Origin: Malania oleifera
Taxonomy: Eukaryota; Streptophyta; Magnoliopsida; Santalales; Ximeniaceae
Reading direction: 5' to 3'
Assembly: GCF_029873635.1 (NCBI RefSeq)
Contig: NC_080424.1
Span: forward strand, 1,198,501-1,262,500
Length of the DNA stretch: 64,000 bases
Shown one piece after another: positions 46,497-58,387 of the stretch. The notes beneath the pieces are model-generated. The model saw only the letters and a program-made list of their open reading frames with translations, was not told the DNA's origin and did not search any database. Position numbers and translations under genes: made by a program. Every line of letters starts with the position of its first letter. Position 1 is the stretch's first letter.

Positions 46497-48219
46497 TGGG
46501 AAAACTGAGATTTTTATCATTTTTCTTGCCGCTCTCTCTCTCCTCTCTCTCCTACAACTCTCTCTCCCTTCTCTCTTCATTTTCGGCCCCACTAGTCACC
46601 GGATCAATGATCCGAAGCTACCACGATGCTCCTGGTGGAATTCTCTACAAGTTTGCTAGAGCAGATCATCGAGAAAACGAAATTGGATTTCATCCCAAAT
46701 TCAGGATAAGGTCTTTTATTGAGTTTTTGACTTTTATAGGAAATGATGTAGACTAAGAAATACTGATGTCTTGTTCTGGGACATTGTGTTTTCAGGATGT
46801 TAAATTAGGAATCCTACGAGTATAGAGCCAGATTTTTATAGGGGCTTTTCAAAATTGAGGTAAGGGAAATATGCTATGTTAGGAGTTTTTGTAATGATAT
46901 TAGAGATTTTATAGATGCATAACTACACCATTTTACTATACAGAATTTTCAGAATATGAGTTTGAAATAGTATTTGTTTTAGAATATGAGTTTAAATGCT
47001 TGTGTGGCCTGAGTAGATTTTTATGAGATGAAGAAAATTATACAGTTATTATAATATATCATACTATACTAAATTGAGGGACGACGATACGTAATGCCTC
47101 CATCTCAGTGAGAGATTATACAGATTATACAGATAAGGATATACATATACAGAGAAATTTACATGCATATATAGTTTTTATATGAGTAGTTTCATGAACA
47201 GATATTTATATATATATATATATATATTCACATATACATGTATGCATATTTATTCAGATCAGTATGTGTATCACAGTTTTATACAGAATGTTATATATAC
47301 AGATTTTACAGCATTTACAGTACAGAAAGAAGGAGTTACGGTAATTTTGGAAACATGATGAAAACAGTAAAAGAGTATATATGTATATATGTATATAGTA
47401 TCAGATCCCTGAGGAAAGATACACAGACAGATACAGATTACAGAGCACGGTACCATTGCTAGATACAGATAGAGTGCAACCACATATCTCAGATAGTAAG
47501 TGGGTACCGTCAGCCGTGCTCGGAGAGTATGCAGCTCCCCAGTACACTGGATTGAGGGGGCCGATTTGACGAGGTAGTAGCCAGTCCCAGCTTAGGGGAG
47601 GATGCAATTTGGTCGAGCTGAGGTAGTGTAGAGTATGATGACTTATCAAGAGGACCGACCAAATAGAGTCCCGCCTACGGGCCGCACAACCCTGTCATGA
47701 GGGGTCAAATCATGACGTATAGAGTTCCAGGGATACATAATAGTTATATGTATGAAAACGGTTTTACAGTATATGATGAAAATAGTATGATATATTATCA
47801 ATATGAAAAGTAGGAAACATATGATACAATATATTTTAATTGAGAAAGAAAGAAATGTTTGAAAGATATGTTTTACAGATTATTTACTGCATTACAGTTC
47901 AGTTGCTATTTTTAAGTATTCTTAACTTAGTTGCCACACACTAGCAATAGCATATTTCCACTTATTGAGCATCGACTCATCCCATTATTTTACCATTTTT
48001 TAGATCACCCTAGTTATAAGGTGAGTTTTTGTTAGAGCTGTATATTTTTTTTTAAGTAGATGACACTGGAGGGATATTTTTGTATGGTCTGTATATTCTG
48101 GATTCTAGTATTGTACAGTTTATGTATAAATGGTTTTATGATTTGTGTTTCCGCTGCGTAGGTATGTTTATTGTATATATTTAAAAAAAATATAAGAATT
48201 TTGAGGTTGTTACAGGGTG

Positions 48220-48498
48220 TGATTGTCATTTTATGTCTTTATTAATCCTAAAAAATCTCAAAAAATGTGAAAATGTTTTAAAAAAAATTGCGGTATACTT
48301 TTTGGTTCTCAAAACCAAATTCTGGCTTATAATGAGATAAAGGGAAGATTTTGTATTGCATAGTGTCTTCTTCTCCTTCTCCTTAGACATGAAAGGGGTT
48401 TTTAATCTCCAAAGATCATATGGTCAAGGAGAATTTTGATCTTAACTAACACAATTAGATCAAGCTAACCAAGATTATTTTCTTATTTAGTAATTAGT
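48220..48498. other. Unclassified spacer between Y1 and X1
   Basis: AT-rich sequence with no coding signal, probably continuous with 45679-46173 before Y1 was inserted. Confidence 0.5.
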
Positions 48499-49114
48499 CT
48501 CTATGTAATGCCCCGAACCCAAAAACCCGGTCCGGTGCATTATACCTAAATAAACCGTGCTTTATGGCGCCCCGAACCCACCTGGTGGGATCCGAGTGCC
48601 ACATAATCCATTTTCCTGCTATTCCATTAACAATTACGTAGTGGAAAACATAACTAAGATCCTCAGCCAATTATACGAGAGTTTTCTAAATCTACCTACA
48701 TTCCAAAATAAACCATTCATCAACTACATTCACATATATACATATCTCTAACATCCAGTATTCACAATGATCCATTTCTCAGAAGACTTAAAACATAAAA
48801 CATAAAACTTAAATACAATCCAAAATATCATCGCAAGTTTATACCCGTTTTCTCAAAAATTCTATAACAGCTCCGAGCTTTCTAAGCTCGATCACATGGA
48901 GGTCCTGAAAAAGATAAATTTGTATTCGAGTGAGACACATCTTAGTAAGGGAAGAAACAATATATTAAATCAGCGTGTGGTCAATATGAGGTTTGTAAAT
49001 AACATATGTATATGTATTCATCATTTGCAAATCATTATCATAATTTATAAAATCATTTCCTGAGCTTGATCAAACACATGCAACGTATTTTAACCGTAAG
49101 AATACCTAAGGATT

Positions 49115-49199
49115 GGGGTGATTAACCGCCCATACAAGTAGCACCCATCTGCTCTAATACTTTAGGCAACCAATGGTCACAATTGAAGTATATCAGGGC
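49115..49199 (-). other. Two-hairpin LTR module, copy 7 (X1)
   Basis: GGGTG (49116-49120) pairs with CACCC (49142-49146) in place of GGGAAG with CTTCCC, around CGCCCATACA. GCTCTAATA (49151-49159) pairs with TATCAGGGC (49191-49199) with one mismatch and one wobble. Confidence 0.65.
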
Positions 49200-49291
49200 A
49201 CTTACCTTACAAGATAATCCCTCAGGTGAAGAAATAATCTCGCACTTACACAGTTCATACAAAGGTTTACCAGCAATGGCTCCCGAGAATA

Positions 49292-49376
49292 AGAAAATTT
49301 ATCCGCCTATACAAGTAATTTCTCTTTGCCCTAATACGTTATGCAGCCTACTGCTACATCTGATACCTACTAGGGC
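49292..49376 (-). other. Two-hairpin LTR module, copy 8 (X1)
   Basis: AGAAA (49292-49296) pairs with TTTCT (49319-49323), with a third sequence but the same geometry, around CGCCTATACA. GCCCTA (49328-49333) pairs with TAGGGC (49371-49376). Confidence 0.6.
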
Positions 49377-49638
49377 ACTCTCCTTTCTCAGCAAACTCTC
49401 AGGCAAAGAGTTTGCCCCGCCCATACACGTACCATGTTATACTAGCATACATACTGATACTACTGTAATATATTATTCTGTCTGTCATTATTCTGTATCT
49501 CTCATCTGTTCATGTTCTTAGCTTTGACATTTTATTGTATTTCACTTTACGTGACTCTTTCCCATTTTATATTGTTCACATTTCATATCTCATTTCCATT
49601 TCATTTCATTTCATTCTTTTCATTTCATTTCATGCATT

Positions 49639-49855
49639 CGTACTACAACTCCTTTTAGTTGTACATCAGTTAGTCCACATAGATATGCGCTAATCTGCCA
49701 CTACAACTCCTTTTAGTTGTCATCAGTTAGTCTACAACTCCTTTTAGTTGTACATCAGTTAGTCCATATAGATATGCGCTAATCTGCTACTACAACTCCT
49801 TTTAGCTATCATTAGTTAGTCTACAGCTCCTTTTAGCTATTCATCATTTATATGG
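49639..49855. repeat. Minisatellite in X1
   Basis: Repeats of CTACAACTCCTTTTAGTTGT, CATCAGTTAGTC and ATAGATATGCGCTAATCTGC form an irregular array of long and short units, about six in all. Confidence 0.85.
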
Positions 49856-50981
49856 TTACATTAACAATCACATGCAGCATAATTCATATAACATTTTCAT
49901 TCTTTTTGCATTCCTTATATAACCCGTGTCTCATATATATAACATAATTTACACAGAATTTCCATTTTACTCATGCCACACATTTAGCAGTAAAATTCAC
50001 ACATTTCCTATAAAATAAGTCAACCTACAAATAACATTCATATACCGAAAATATACCTTTAATTTCTTACATAATTATCCTGAAAAATCTTTCACTTTCA
50101 TCAGTCCAATTTTACATATACATAACTAATAAAACAGCCCTAAGTTCAGAAATCATAATTTAAACAATTGACATTTTAATCCCATACAAAAACATATACA
50201 TACATAACATAATCCATTTATCCGTTTAATTTATAAAACTTGGTTTAATATATATTACCCATTACCTGTGTTCTTGAACTACGCCAACAGGGATCCCGAA
50301 AAGATACCTGCGGCGCTCACCCAAATCCTGAATAAAAAATCCTAGTTCAATTAAATCAACCATAAATAAAATACTATTTTGACATTTCCTAGGTTCATAA
50401 ATTTCAAATAAATAATTAAACTCTCAAATATAACTAATTTACTTAATTCTCTAAATCTCACTCTCGCTTTGGAGTGATGCCTAGGAAATCCAAATTGAAA
50501 ATTTACTCTAGAAAAATGATGACGATCGAAACTAAGACTCCGTGGTTGTGCCCGATCGTCGATTTAACTGCAGATTTAAGGAGACATTGAGAAAATAGGA
50601 AAATATTACATTACCTCAAGAGTGGTGCCTAAGCCGCTCCTATGACAAATCCGCTCCGGTAAAAATGTCGGTGGCAGAGTTAGGAATCCAACGGTACCTT
50701 CCGTTTTCCGATTGACGCTCGTTAGACCAACGAAATCGAGGAGAGAGGAGGAGGACGAAGGTGAGAGCGGACAAACTGAGAGCGCAGAAGCTCTCTGTTG
50801 AATGAAAAAGAAGAAATTTCCTCTTTAACTTTATATAATAAACTTATATTATATATAACATATAATATATTATATTAATGACTATATACCTATATATATA
50901 TATATATATATATATATCTTATCTCAACAGGATTTTATTACCATTAATAATACTATTCACTTAATTTTTTTAATTAATTAA

Positions 50982-51012
<31 letters not shown>

Positions 51013-51295
51013 TCCCAGGTCTTTACACTCTAGCTTAAAAATATTTTTAAAAACCTAAAAAAAATTATTTTCAGTTGTTTTTTCAATTTTAAATGATCGA
51101 TGATGAATCTCTATAGATTTTTTAAAATTCATGCATTTCATCAAATCCTCTTTTAAAGTTAGCAATACAACTTGATCCCACCTTTTAAACCTATTTTCTT
51201 CACTTACCTTCTTTAAGACCAATGTGGTCGACTTTATTGTCCTCCTCCGAGTGTGGCTGCTTTCATTTTCTTCCTCTAAGGGTGTGCATATGTGT

Positions 51296-51900
51296 GTTTT
51301 TTTCCTTTTCACTAGACCCCATTGTTTATTTCATGTGTCACTCTTCCTTCGTGATTTGCCTAAGCTCTTCATTTTGTGCATGGACAAGCTAACCTTCCTC
51401 CCCCTCCCTCCGCTTTAGGTTTGCTTTTCATTCTTAAAATGCTCTGAATCCTAACATAATATATATAATTTTTAGAACTTGTTTCTTTGAAAAATGAGGG
51501 TCTTTTTAGTTTTGGAATATTTTTTTTTTTTTTTATGTTTATGATAAATTTTTAAAGAATTATAAAAATACAACTTATTTTTCAGCTTTATGACTTTTAT
51601 ATAAAAAGTTGAAGAGCAATCAAATATTTTTAAAACTATTCACCTGTGAAAAATAGTTTTATTTTTCATCTTTAAATTTTCAGTTAATTACAAAAATGTC
51701 ACTATATTTTCTAATTTTCTAAATTTATATAAGAAACTACTTGGAAAACATATTTTTACTATTATTTTAATTTATGATTTTTTACTTATTTTTAGAAAAT
51801 TAAAAAACAAGATGTCATTTTTTGTAATTATTTGAAAACCTAAAATGACGATTAGTTGAGAGTTTCACCTAAGCTATTTTTGTCTTTTCTTCCAACATTT
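51296..51900 (+). repeat. Direct repeat R1, left copy, downstream of the P450 gene
   Basis: Homologous along about 600 bp to 58388-58955. Shared landmarks include GGACAAGCT, TTTAGGTTTG, GTGAAAAATAGTTTTATTTTT and ATTAGTTGAGA in the same order, roughly 75-80% identical by eye. It lies on the 3' side of the P450 gene. Positions 51033-51295 to its left are AT-rich spacer with no gene seen. From 51900 to 52260 there are homopolymer T (51908) and A (51983) runs and no gene. Confidence 0.7.
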
Positions 51901-52260
51901 GTTCCTTTTTTTTTTTTTTTTAATATGTGAGGGTTATTAATAAACTTGGGACGAGACCGCTATGTGGGTGGCTTCCAGCTCTTTAAAAAAAAAAAAAAAA
52001 AGTCTTTCTCTTTCCTCTTTTTTCTCTAATTAATTCTCCTCTTAGTATGTAATTTTATTATTATTTTACCTCCTTCCTTGTCTCTTCTCCTCTCCCACTA
52101 TGGTAGCCCAACTATTACTCATAAATATGCATTTTGTACAAGGAATGCACACAAAAATATATGTATTGCAAGAAATTTATTTTTGATATATTCTCTTCAT
52201 TAACTTTTGAATACGATACATCACAGTGCTAAATAGCTATTGTCATACAAACCCAAGCAT

Positions 52261-52266
52261 TTTATT
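52261..52266 (-). terminator. Putative polyadenylation signal of the P450 gene
   Basis: On the minus strand AATAAA lies about 23 bases after the stop codon, inside ACTAAAATAAAATG. Confidence 0.55.
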
Positions 52267-52288
52267 TTAGTGAACACTATATGTAATA

Positions 52289-55200
52289 CTATATTTTATG
52301 TAAAATTATGTGAGCTCCATGTTGGGGTTGAAGAGTTAGATGATTCTGAGGGGCATGTGCATAAGATGGAGATAGCTCAAAAGAGAAGCGTTGTAGGATC
52401 ATTGCCAAAGCTATTTTTGCTTCCACGAGTGCAAAATTTTGTCCGATACATATTCGGGGTCCGGAGCTAAATGGGAAGAAAGCTGCTTGGTTGTTTGTTG
52501 CCTTTAAAATCCCTTCGGAAAACCTTTCTGGCTTAAACTCTTTTACATCATCACCCCAAATTTCACGATCATGATGAAGTAGGATAATTGGCAGTGAAAG
52601 TTGCACTCCTGCTGGCAAGCATAATTCTCCTAACTTGGTCTCCTTGTAAATAGTTCGAACAAGCTCAGTTGCTGGTGGGTATAACCTAAGCACCTCATTT
52701 AAAATCATTGTGACCTATCACACCAAGATTAAATGAATTAGTAGAAATTTATCATTTTACCTTATGATTGGTAGTATGAATTTAGAAGTTTGGATTTAGA
52801 TTTGTGTGGATTTGGACAAAATACAACAAAATTTGTATTGAACTTCTTTCAAACCCACACAAATTATAATTCAAATCTTGAAATCCATGCTCCTAGCATT
52901 ACCTTATGCGTGATTTTATGTGTTTTGATGAATGTCAATAAAAATTTAGAGAGTGGTTTCTTACAGTCTTGAGATGACTTAAACCATCAAAGTCTGGTTC
53001 ATTTTTCCCAAAAACTTGGAAAACTTCTTCTCTTGCACGGATTTGCCAATCAGAATGTTTGCATAGCAAAATGATTGCCCACACAAGAAAGTTTCTAGTA
53101 GTCTCTTGGCCAGCAAAATAGAACAATTTGCATTCTTCAATCACTTCGTCAATGCTCATCACCATCTCTTTCTTATTTTTGCATTCCTCAAGTTCTTTAA
53201 GATTGGATTCCAAAAGTATTCCCAAGAAGTCATCGTTGTTTCCTTCTCCTGCTCTCATTGCCTCCTCCCTTTTTCTAATTATACCTCTCACTACGGCTCT
53301 CACTTCATTGTTGATTTCTTTCATCCTTAGGTTTGTCTTAGTTGGCACAAACCTATATACCCATCCATGCATGCATGAACAAATTAACATTCTAGTAATT
53401 AATTATACATGCACGTTAGCAATTTTAAAATATAATTTATACTTTAATTAAAATCTAGTAATGGAATTTTAATGTCATTAAAAAATTAGTATATACCTCC
53501 ATCCTGGGATGTAAGTTGATTGCATAACTTGAAGTAGATTGGTTGACTGCTCTCTTTGAAGTTGGAATACCTTTTTTCCTTCTTCATAGCTACTGCCAAA
53601 TGCTGTACGTGAGATGACATCTGCTGTCAAATTTTCAAGGTATGGCCACACATCCAATTCGCACGACCCACTTTTCATCACCACCATCTCCCATTGTTTC
53701 AAAATCTCGTTACAACTCAAATGAAATGCAGGCATCATATTCTATGACAAGAAAAAGGGAAAAAATATTATTATTGTCATGATACATGGAAAACTATAGT
53801 TTGAAGTATTGTCATGTATCAAAATACTCAAATTGGTAAACTTTGTCTTCACTAAATGTCCAATTGCATTGGCTTGTCCTATAGAAGATATTGATCCCAA
53901 TAATAAAAGTTTGAATTTCATATTGGAGGTTTGAGGTTTGAATCTTAAGAGGAGTCAAGAAAAGATATAATATGGGAAATGAATTACCGACACCAAGCTA
54001 AGCCGTGATGAGCCTCTTGAATGAACCAAAAAAAAAAGAAAAAGATTTGTCTCAATTAATAATGCAACAAAAAGCTACTTTAAAGAGTCCCTGCACAAGG
54101 TCATGTTAATGTTAAATTGTTCTTGTACAGTACATATATTGTTAAAAACATTATATGTTGATAGACAACACACAGAATATATTATATTTGATAGTTTGTA
54201 ATATGATCAGAATACATTTTATATTTTATAGTGGATAAGGATTACTCATGAAACATGCCTTTTAACATCCTTTCATTTTAAAATTTTATCTTTATGAATG
54301 TGAATTAGATAATATTTAATTGGAAAAATAATATCAAGAAATTAAGATTATTTAGGAAATTAGATTTTAACTAATAACTTATTTAATGGTTATTGACATT
54401 TTGGAAAATTAAAAAAATTAGCAGAACATTTTATTAACTACTAAAAATATCAAAATAGTTAGGGGTGTAAATAAACTAGATGTCAATTTGGTTTATTTTT
54501 TAATTTGTGTTCTCTTGTATTGTTATATTATTTTAATCATGTTTTTAATTGCTACTTAATTCAATGGAAAAAATGAGCATTTGCTCAATCAATTTTTTTT
54601 AAAATTTTTTTTCCTAAAAATATTAACAAGATATGATGTTAGTTTTTCAATTTTCAATTTTTTTTTATTTTTTAGCTTTCATTTTTATTTTTTATTTTCA
54701 TAATTTTTTAATATTCATACAAAATGACTCGCAATGAGTCCTAAGTGGCTTTAAACATATATGGAAAAACGTGAAATTACCTTTAACTTTTCTAAATGGA
54801 ATGCTGGGTTCATTATCTTTCTCCGTTGAGTCCACTGTTGACCTTCTGAGTTTACGAGTCCATTTATTAGTAACTTTCCAACTGGATTTGAGTTTGGCTT
54901 CCGAAAGATATCGTGGTTGAACAAAATGTCCTTGATCAATTTAGGGTCCATAATGGTCACCCTTGGAATGGGACCAATCCATCTAAATGACTTCTTACCT
55001 GTAATTTAAGAAAACCATTTGCCAATGTTCAATAGTTTAAAGCGCACAAACATGATAAAGCCAGCAAAATAACTAATAAGTATAAAAAAAATTTAAGATA
55101 TATCGAACCATAACTATGAGATCACCAATCTAGTTAAAAGACTCGCATAGCATAGCAAAGAGGGTAGTTACCACGAGATTAACAATGAAATTATTCTTCA

Positions 55201-56104
55201 ACCCTTAACGTTATTTTTTGACTTACGGGACATACCTTTTTTCTAATTGATTTAATGCTAACGGCCCTAATATTGAAATATTTTTCAATTGAAAAATATA
55301 AATGCACACATGCCTAGCATATATCAATTTTAGCTCTCCCTAAATATTTTTAAAATAAAAATGACATCAAGAGGTGCAGTTAGCACACACAAGTGAGGAA
55401 AATTGGCTTGTTAAACATTTACATTAAATGAATATGTGAATGTTTATACTAGAAAAATATTTTGTACTTGGTTTTTTTTTTTAAACCATTGTGTCAAACT
55501 AAAAAAGAAAATTTAGAAGTACAGACTAAATTTAGTGAAGCAACTAATAAGATAAGAAACTAAGCAAGATAACACACCCATTTCTAACTAAAAGTAATTA
55601 AATTGAATTAACAAAAAAAGTGAGAGCATGGAAAATTAAAGTAGCTATAGCAAAGGGAGAGAGAGAGAGAGAGCATATTTCTGGGAAGATAAGAAACTAA
55701 GGAAGATAACACACCCATATTTAATTAAAAGCAATTAAGTTACATTAACAAAAAAGTAAGAGCATGGAAAATTATAGCCATAGCAAAAACAGAGAGAGAG
55801 AGAGAGAGAGACCATATTTCTGGGCAGTATAGTAAAGGAATGGAACAGCACGCAGCAGAACATCGTCAGAGAGGCCGATGGGTTTGGATAAAGCCTCTTT
55901 GGTCATCATAGTCATCTCCTTCAAGTCTCCATGAAACAGCTTGTAGGGATTTCCACAAAACCCTAGCTGCCTCAGCCTCCTCTCCAGCCTCTTCGGCTTC
56001 ACCCACGCCCAGTTCACCGCTCTCCATGCCCATAATATAATTATTAAACTCACAAAACCACCGCAGAGAAATGAGAACGGCGCCACTGGCACTGCTGCAG
56101 TCAT
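52289..56104 (-). CDS. CYP72A: Cytochrome P450, CYP72A-like, five exons
   Basis: Predicted haem-thiolate monooxygenase anchored in the ER membrane, using electrons from NADPH-P450 reductase. CYP72A enzymes oxidise terpenoids and other specialised metabolites; the substrate here cannot be told. Minus-strand exons: 56104-55813, 54998-54781, 53741-53497, 53352-52965, 52714-52289. They join in frame to 522 codons, a normal CYP72A length, and the five-exon layout fits the family. Seen in the protein: N-terminal membrane segment (about 8-28), I-helix AGQETT (332-337), ExxR (E388-R391), PERF (443-446) and haem loop [10 protein letters not shown] (463-472, Cys470). All introns are GT-AG, but the first donor is GTCTCT. 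The start gives the usual hydrophobic anchor and follows a TATA box by about 90 bp. No break was seen. A paralogue-level name needs a tree. Confidence 0.93.
53742..54780 (-). other. P450 intron 2
   Basis: 1039-bp intron, donor GTAATT and acceptor CATAG, AT-rich. It holds a possible SINE-like insertion (53835-54040, opposite strand) and nothing else recognised. Confidence 0.8.
53835..54040 (+). mobile_element. Possible SINE-like insertion in intron 2
   Basis: A short segment with a B-box-like GAGGTTTGAATCTT near 53930-53943, the ending GCCGTGATGAGCCTCTTGAA and an A-rich tail (54028-54045). No clear A box or target duplication was found. The alternative is plain intron sequence. Confidence 0.3.
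54999..55812 (-). other. P450 intron 1
   Basis: 814-bp intron. The donor GTCTCT at 55812-55807 runs into a (CT)n tract, and the acceptor is TTACAG at 55004-54999. It contains one copy and most of the second copy of a 137-bp tandem duplication next to exon 1. Confidence 0.8.
55551..55826. repeat. Tandem duplication of the exon 1/intron 1 boundary
   Basis: Copy 1 at 55551-55687 and copy 2 at 55688-55826, about 90% identical. Both contain GATAAGAAACTAAG, AAGATAACACACCCAT, AGAGCATGGAAAATTA, a (GA)n run and CATATTTCTGGG. Copy 2 includes the last bases of exon 1 and the working splice donor. Copy 1 has the same boundary but reads ATATGCTCTC on the minus strand, without GT at the matching position. 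Confidence 0.9.
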
Positions 56105-56192
56105 TGTTTCTTCCTATATAATTAATGAGTGGTAGCTAGCTTGAGTGGATAAGGTGGGTGTGTGGTGGTATGCCAAAGGGATGAGTGAGGAC

Positions 56193-56202
56193 GCTTTTAT
56201 AG
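56193..56202 (-). promoter_or_regulatory. Putative TATA box of the P450 gene
   Basis: CTATAAAAGC on the minus strand, about 90 bp upstream of the start codon, which would give a 5' leader near 60 nt. Confidence 0.65.
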
Positions 56203-56649
56203 ATGAAGATTTTCTTTTCCCCTTTTCGTTTTTTATTGTTGGGGATGAGGTGAAACATCATCCATTACGACATCAAATTATGCCATGATGCATATACGCA
56301 CTCATGTTTAGTTTTTGTCCAATTATTTATTATATTCAGTTTTTGCTTTCTGGGTTTGTAATTATAATTAAGGATTTGCCTTTATCTTGAACGTGAAAAT
56401 TATCCACGTTCTAGATAGGGTAATTATAACTAATAGGCGCGTAAGAATTGTCAATATTCTAATGTTTGGCTGGAGAAAGTAGGAGAAAAGATATAATTAA
56501 AAATTAAATAATGATGCTTATGATAATATTAATAGATCGAGTTAAAAGAAGATAAAGTTGAAATAAAATATTTTTTACAAAATTTATTTGTTGCATATTG
56601 TCTTTATATATTCTTTGTACTTAATTTGTCATCTCATAAATATGATTTA

Positions 56650-56995
56650 GAGGTCGTTTGGTATCACTGTCAAAAATTAAAGAAACGAAAATTATAAACG
56701 AAAACTAAAAAGTAGAAATAAAAATTAAAAACTTGAAACTTGAAACTAGCAACTTGTTTTATTTAATAAAAAAAAATTATTTTTGGATGTAAAAATTTCT
56801 GACAATGGGTTGTTAAAATAATTGAAAACTATCAAATTTGATTTTTAATTTTTTTGGCAAACATCTGAAAATTGGTAAAAAAAATAAAATAAACCATTGA
56901 CAACATAAACAAATCCGTTTTTATAATCTATTTTTTTCATGATAAAAGAAACAGAAATAGAAAAAAGAAAACAACAAGAAGACCAAATAAACATT
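56650..56995. mobile_element. Possible MITE-like element upstream of the P450 gene
   Basis: It begins AGGTCGTTTGGTATC and ends GAAGACCAAATAAACA, imperfect inverted termini of the kind seen in small plant DNA transposons, with an A-rich interior. No clear target duplication. The rest of 56210-57830 is AT-rich intergenic DNA with no gene seen. Confidence 0.3.
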
Positions 56996-57924
56996 TAATT
57001 TACAAAAATATTATTTATATTTAAGAATGTTCATGGTAATTTAATATAGTGAGAGAAATATAAAGTTAAAATAATGTGCTTTTGGAAGATTTTTTTCGTG
57101 GAATCATAAACTATCTTTATTCTTTGTATTTAATTTTCAAGTTTATTGAACTGGGCTCCATAGTTTGACTTTATTCTATTTTAGATTGGATCAAGATTGG
57201 ATTGATCGAGTCAATTTCAAGTTTTGAAAATTTTGAATGGATTACACAAGGGCATTTAATAGAGTTTCTCTTATTTTATTTTATTTTTTATGTTTTATGT
57301 TTTATAATTAACATCATACACATTTTTATAGACTTAAATTTTGTTTGCAGTTTAAAATTTTTCAAGTGAAATCGAACAAATTTACCATATCAAATTGAGA
57401 CTCAAATAGCTTTATTAATTGATGAACAAATATAATGGTGAGTGGAACACTAATTCCACTAACAAAGTGGGTAGTTGATCGGCAATCATTATATCTATAT
57501 TTATGAGCTGTGATTTCCTATATTCACCGGTAGTGCTATCATAGATACACACCTTATTATGAATTGACATTTTATATTAAGAAAAAAGGTTAAATCAAGT
57601 AGCACTTTCCAAATTTTCCAAATACAATAGCTTTCTAAATTTATAAATAGATAAAAAATCTTTGAGATTTATTTTTATTAATAAAATAATATTTTGAAAT
57701 GACATCAGTTTAATAAATTAAATTAAAAAATTAGTATGCATAATATCTTAAAAACTAACTAAATGAATGGAAGACCTAATTGACTAAATGTTTAATGGAG
57801 CCACTACTAGCATATTATTTTCTAGGTGTGATGCCAATGGTAAGGCTCAATTGAGCAACTGTTGGGGAATTGAGCTTACTCCCAGAAGGGAAATAATTTC
57901 CGATCAAGGGGAAGCAGTTGGAAC

Positions 57925-58200
57925 TCATAAGTAAGGGGGAGATTGTTGAGGATTTCACTTGTGAGTTTGTCCCACATTGAAAAATTTGAGTGAATGATGG
58001 GTGCTTATATACATGGTTGGACCCAAAACTTAATAGATTTAAGCTTTTGGGTCAAGTTGGTGTTCACGTATGTGTATCAAGCGCACTCATGGGCTTTTCC
58101 GGTGCTACAAGTCAATGATTACCTATTGACTATTTTTTGTTTATTTAGATACCAACCTTTAAATATTGAACAACCCTACTTTTTGAGTTCTGTTATCGAA
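57925..58200 (+). mobile_element. Copia-type LTR fragment
   Basis: AAGGGGGAGAT at 57933-57943 looks like a copia polypurine tract and is followed by TGTTGAGGATTTCACTTGTG with GTCCCACATTG and GCTTATATACATGG. This is a common form of plant Ty1/copia LTR starts. The far end is not clear, and no coding sequence of the element is present. Confidence 0.5.
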
Positions 58201-58387
58201 TTAATTAACAATTAACACAAAAAAAAAAAACACTTACAACACAGAGAAACGCATGTAAAGAATCATTCAAATATAAAAGTCACGTTTGAGAGTATGAATT
58301 TTAGAGTTTGAATAAATGAATTAGTATTTTTAAAATATATTTCACATGTAAATTATACCATTTTTAATATTATATATCTCTGTGTAT

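Larger units (their letters stand above)
46179..48214 (+). mobile_element. Y1: gypsy-like solo LTR, 2.04 kb
   Basis: It starts TGTAACGACCCAG and ends TTTGAGGTTGTTACA with a perfect 5-bp target duplication GGGTG (46174-46178 and 48215-48219). No internal region is present. A cluster of eight TCGTCGACGA-type palindromes (46258-46475) lies upstream of a TATA box at 46489 and a CT-rich start region (46530-46590). (TA)n lies at about 47205-47227. Confidence 0.9.
48504..51027 (-). mobile_element. X1: Tekay-like solo LTR, 2.5 kb
   Basis: The plus strand begins TGTAATGCCCCGAACCC and ends CCCAGGTCTTTACA, so the minus-strand LTR reads TGTAAAGACC to GGGGCATTACA. There is a perfect 5-bp target duplication CTCTA (48499-48503 and 51028-51032). 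It contains two copies of the two-hairpin module (49115-49199 and 49292-49376), a minisatellite (49639-49855) and (TA)n runs near 50895 and 50990. Confidence 0.9.

Noticed and set aside
51908-51999. Poly-T and poly-A runs as a processed pseudogene or SINE tail
   Set aside because: There is no coding homology, no A/B boxes and no flanking duplication. Homopolymer runs alone are not enough.
52240-52470. Plus-strand frame of 76 codons at the P450 3' end
   Set aside because: Antisense to exon 5, whose sense frame carries the P450 haem-binding motif.
58016-58215. Plus-strand frame of 73 codons near the copia LTR fragment
   Set aside because: It lies within LTR-like DNA, with no motif and no splice or start context.
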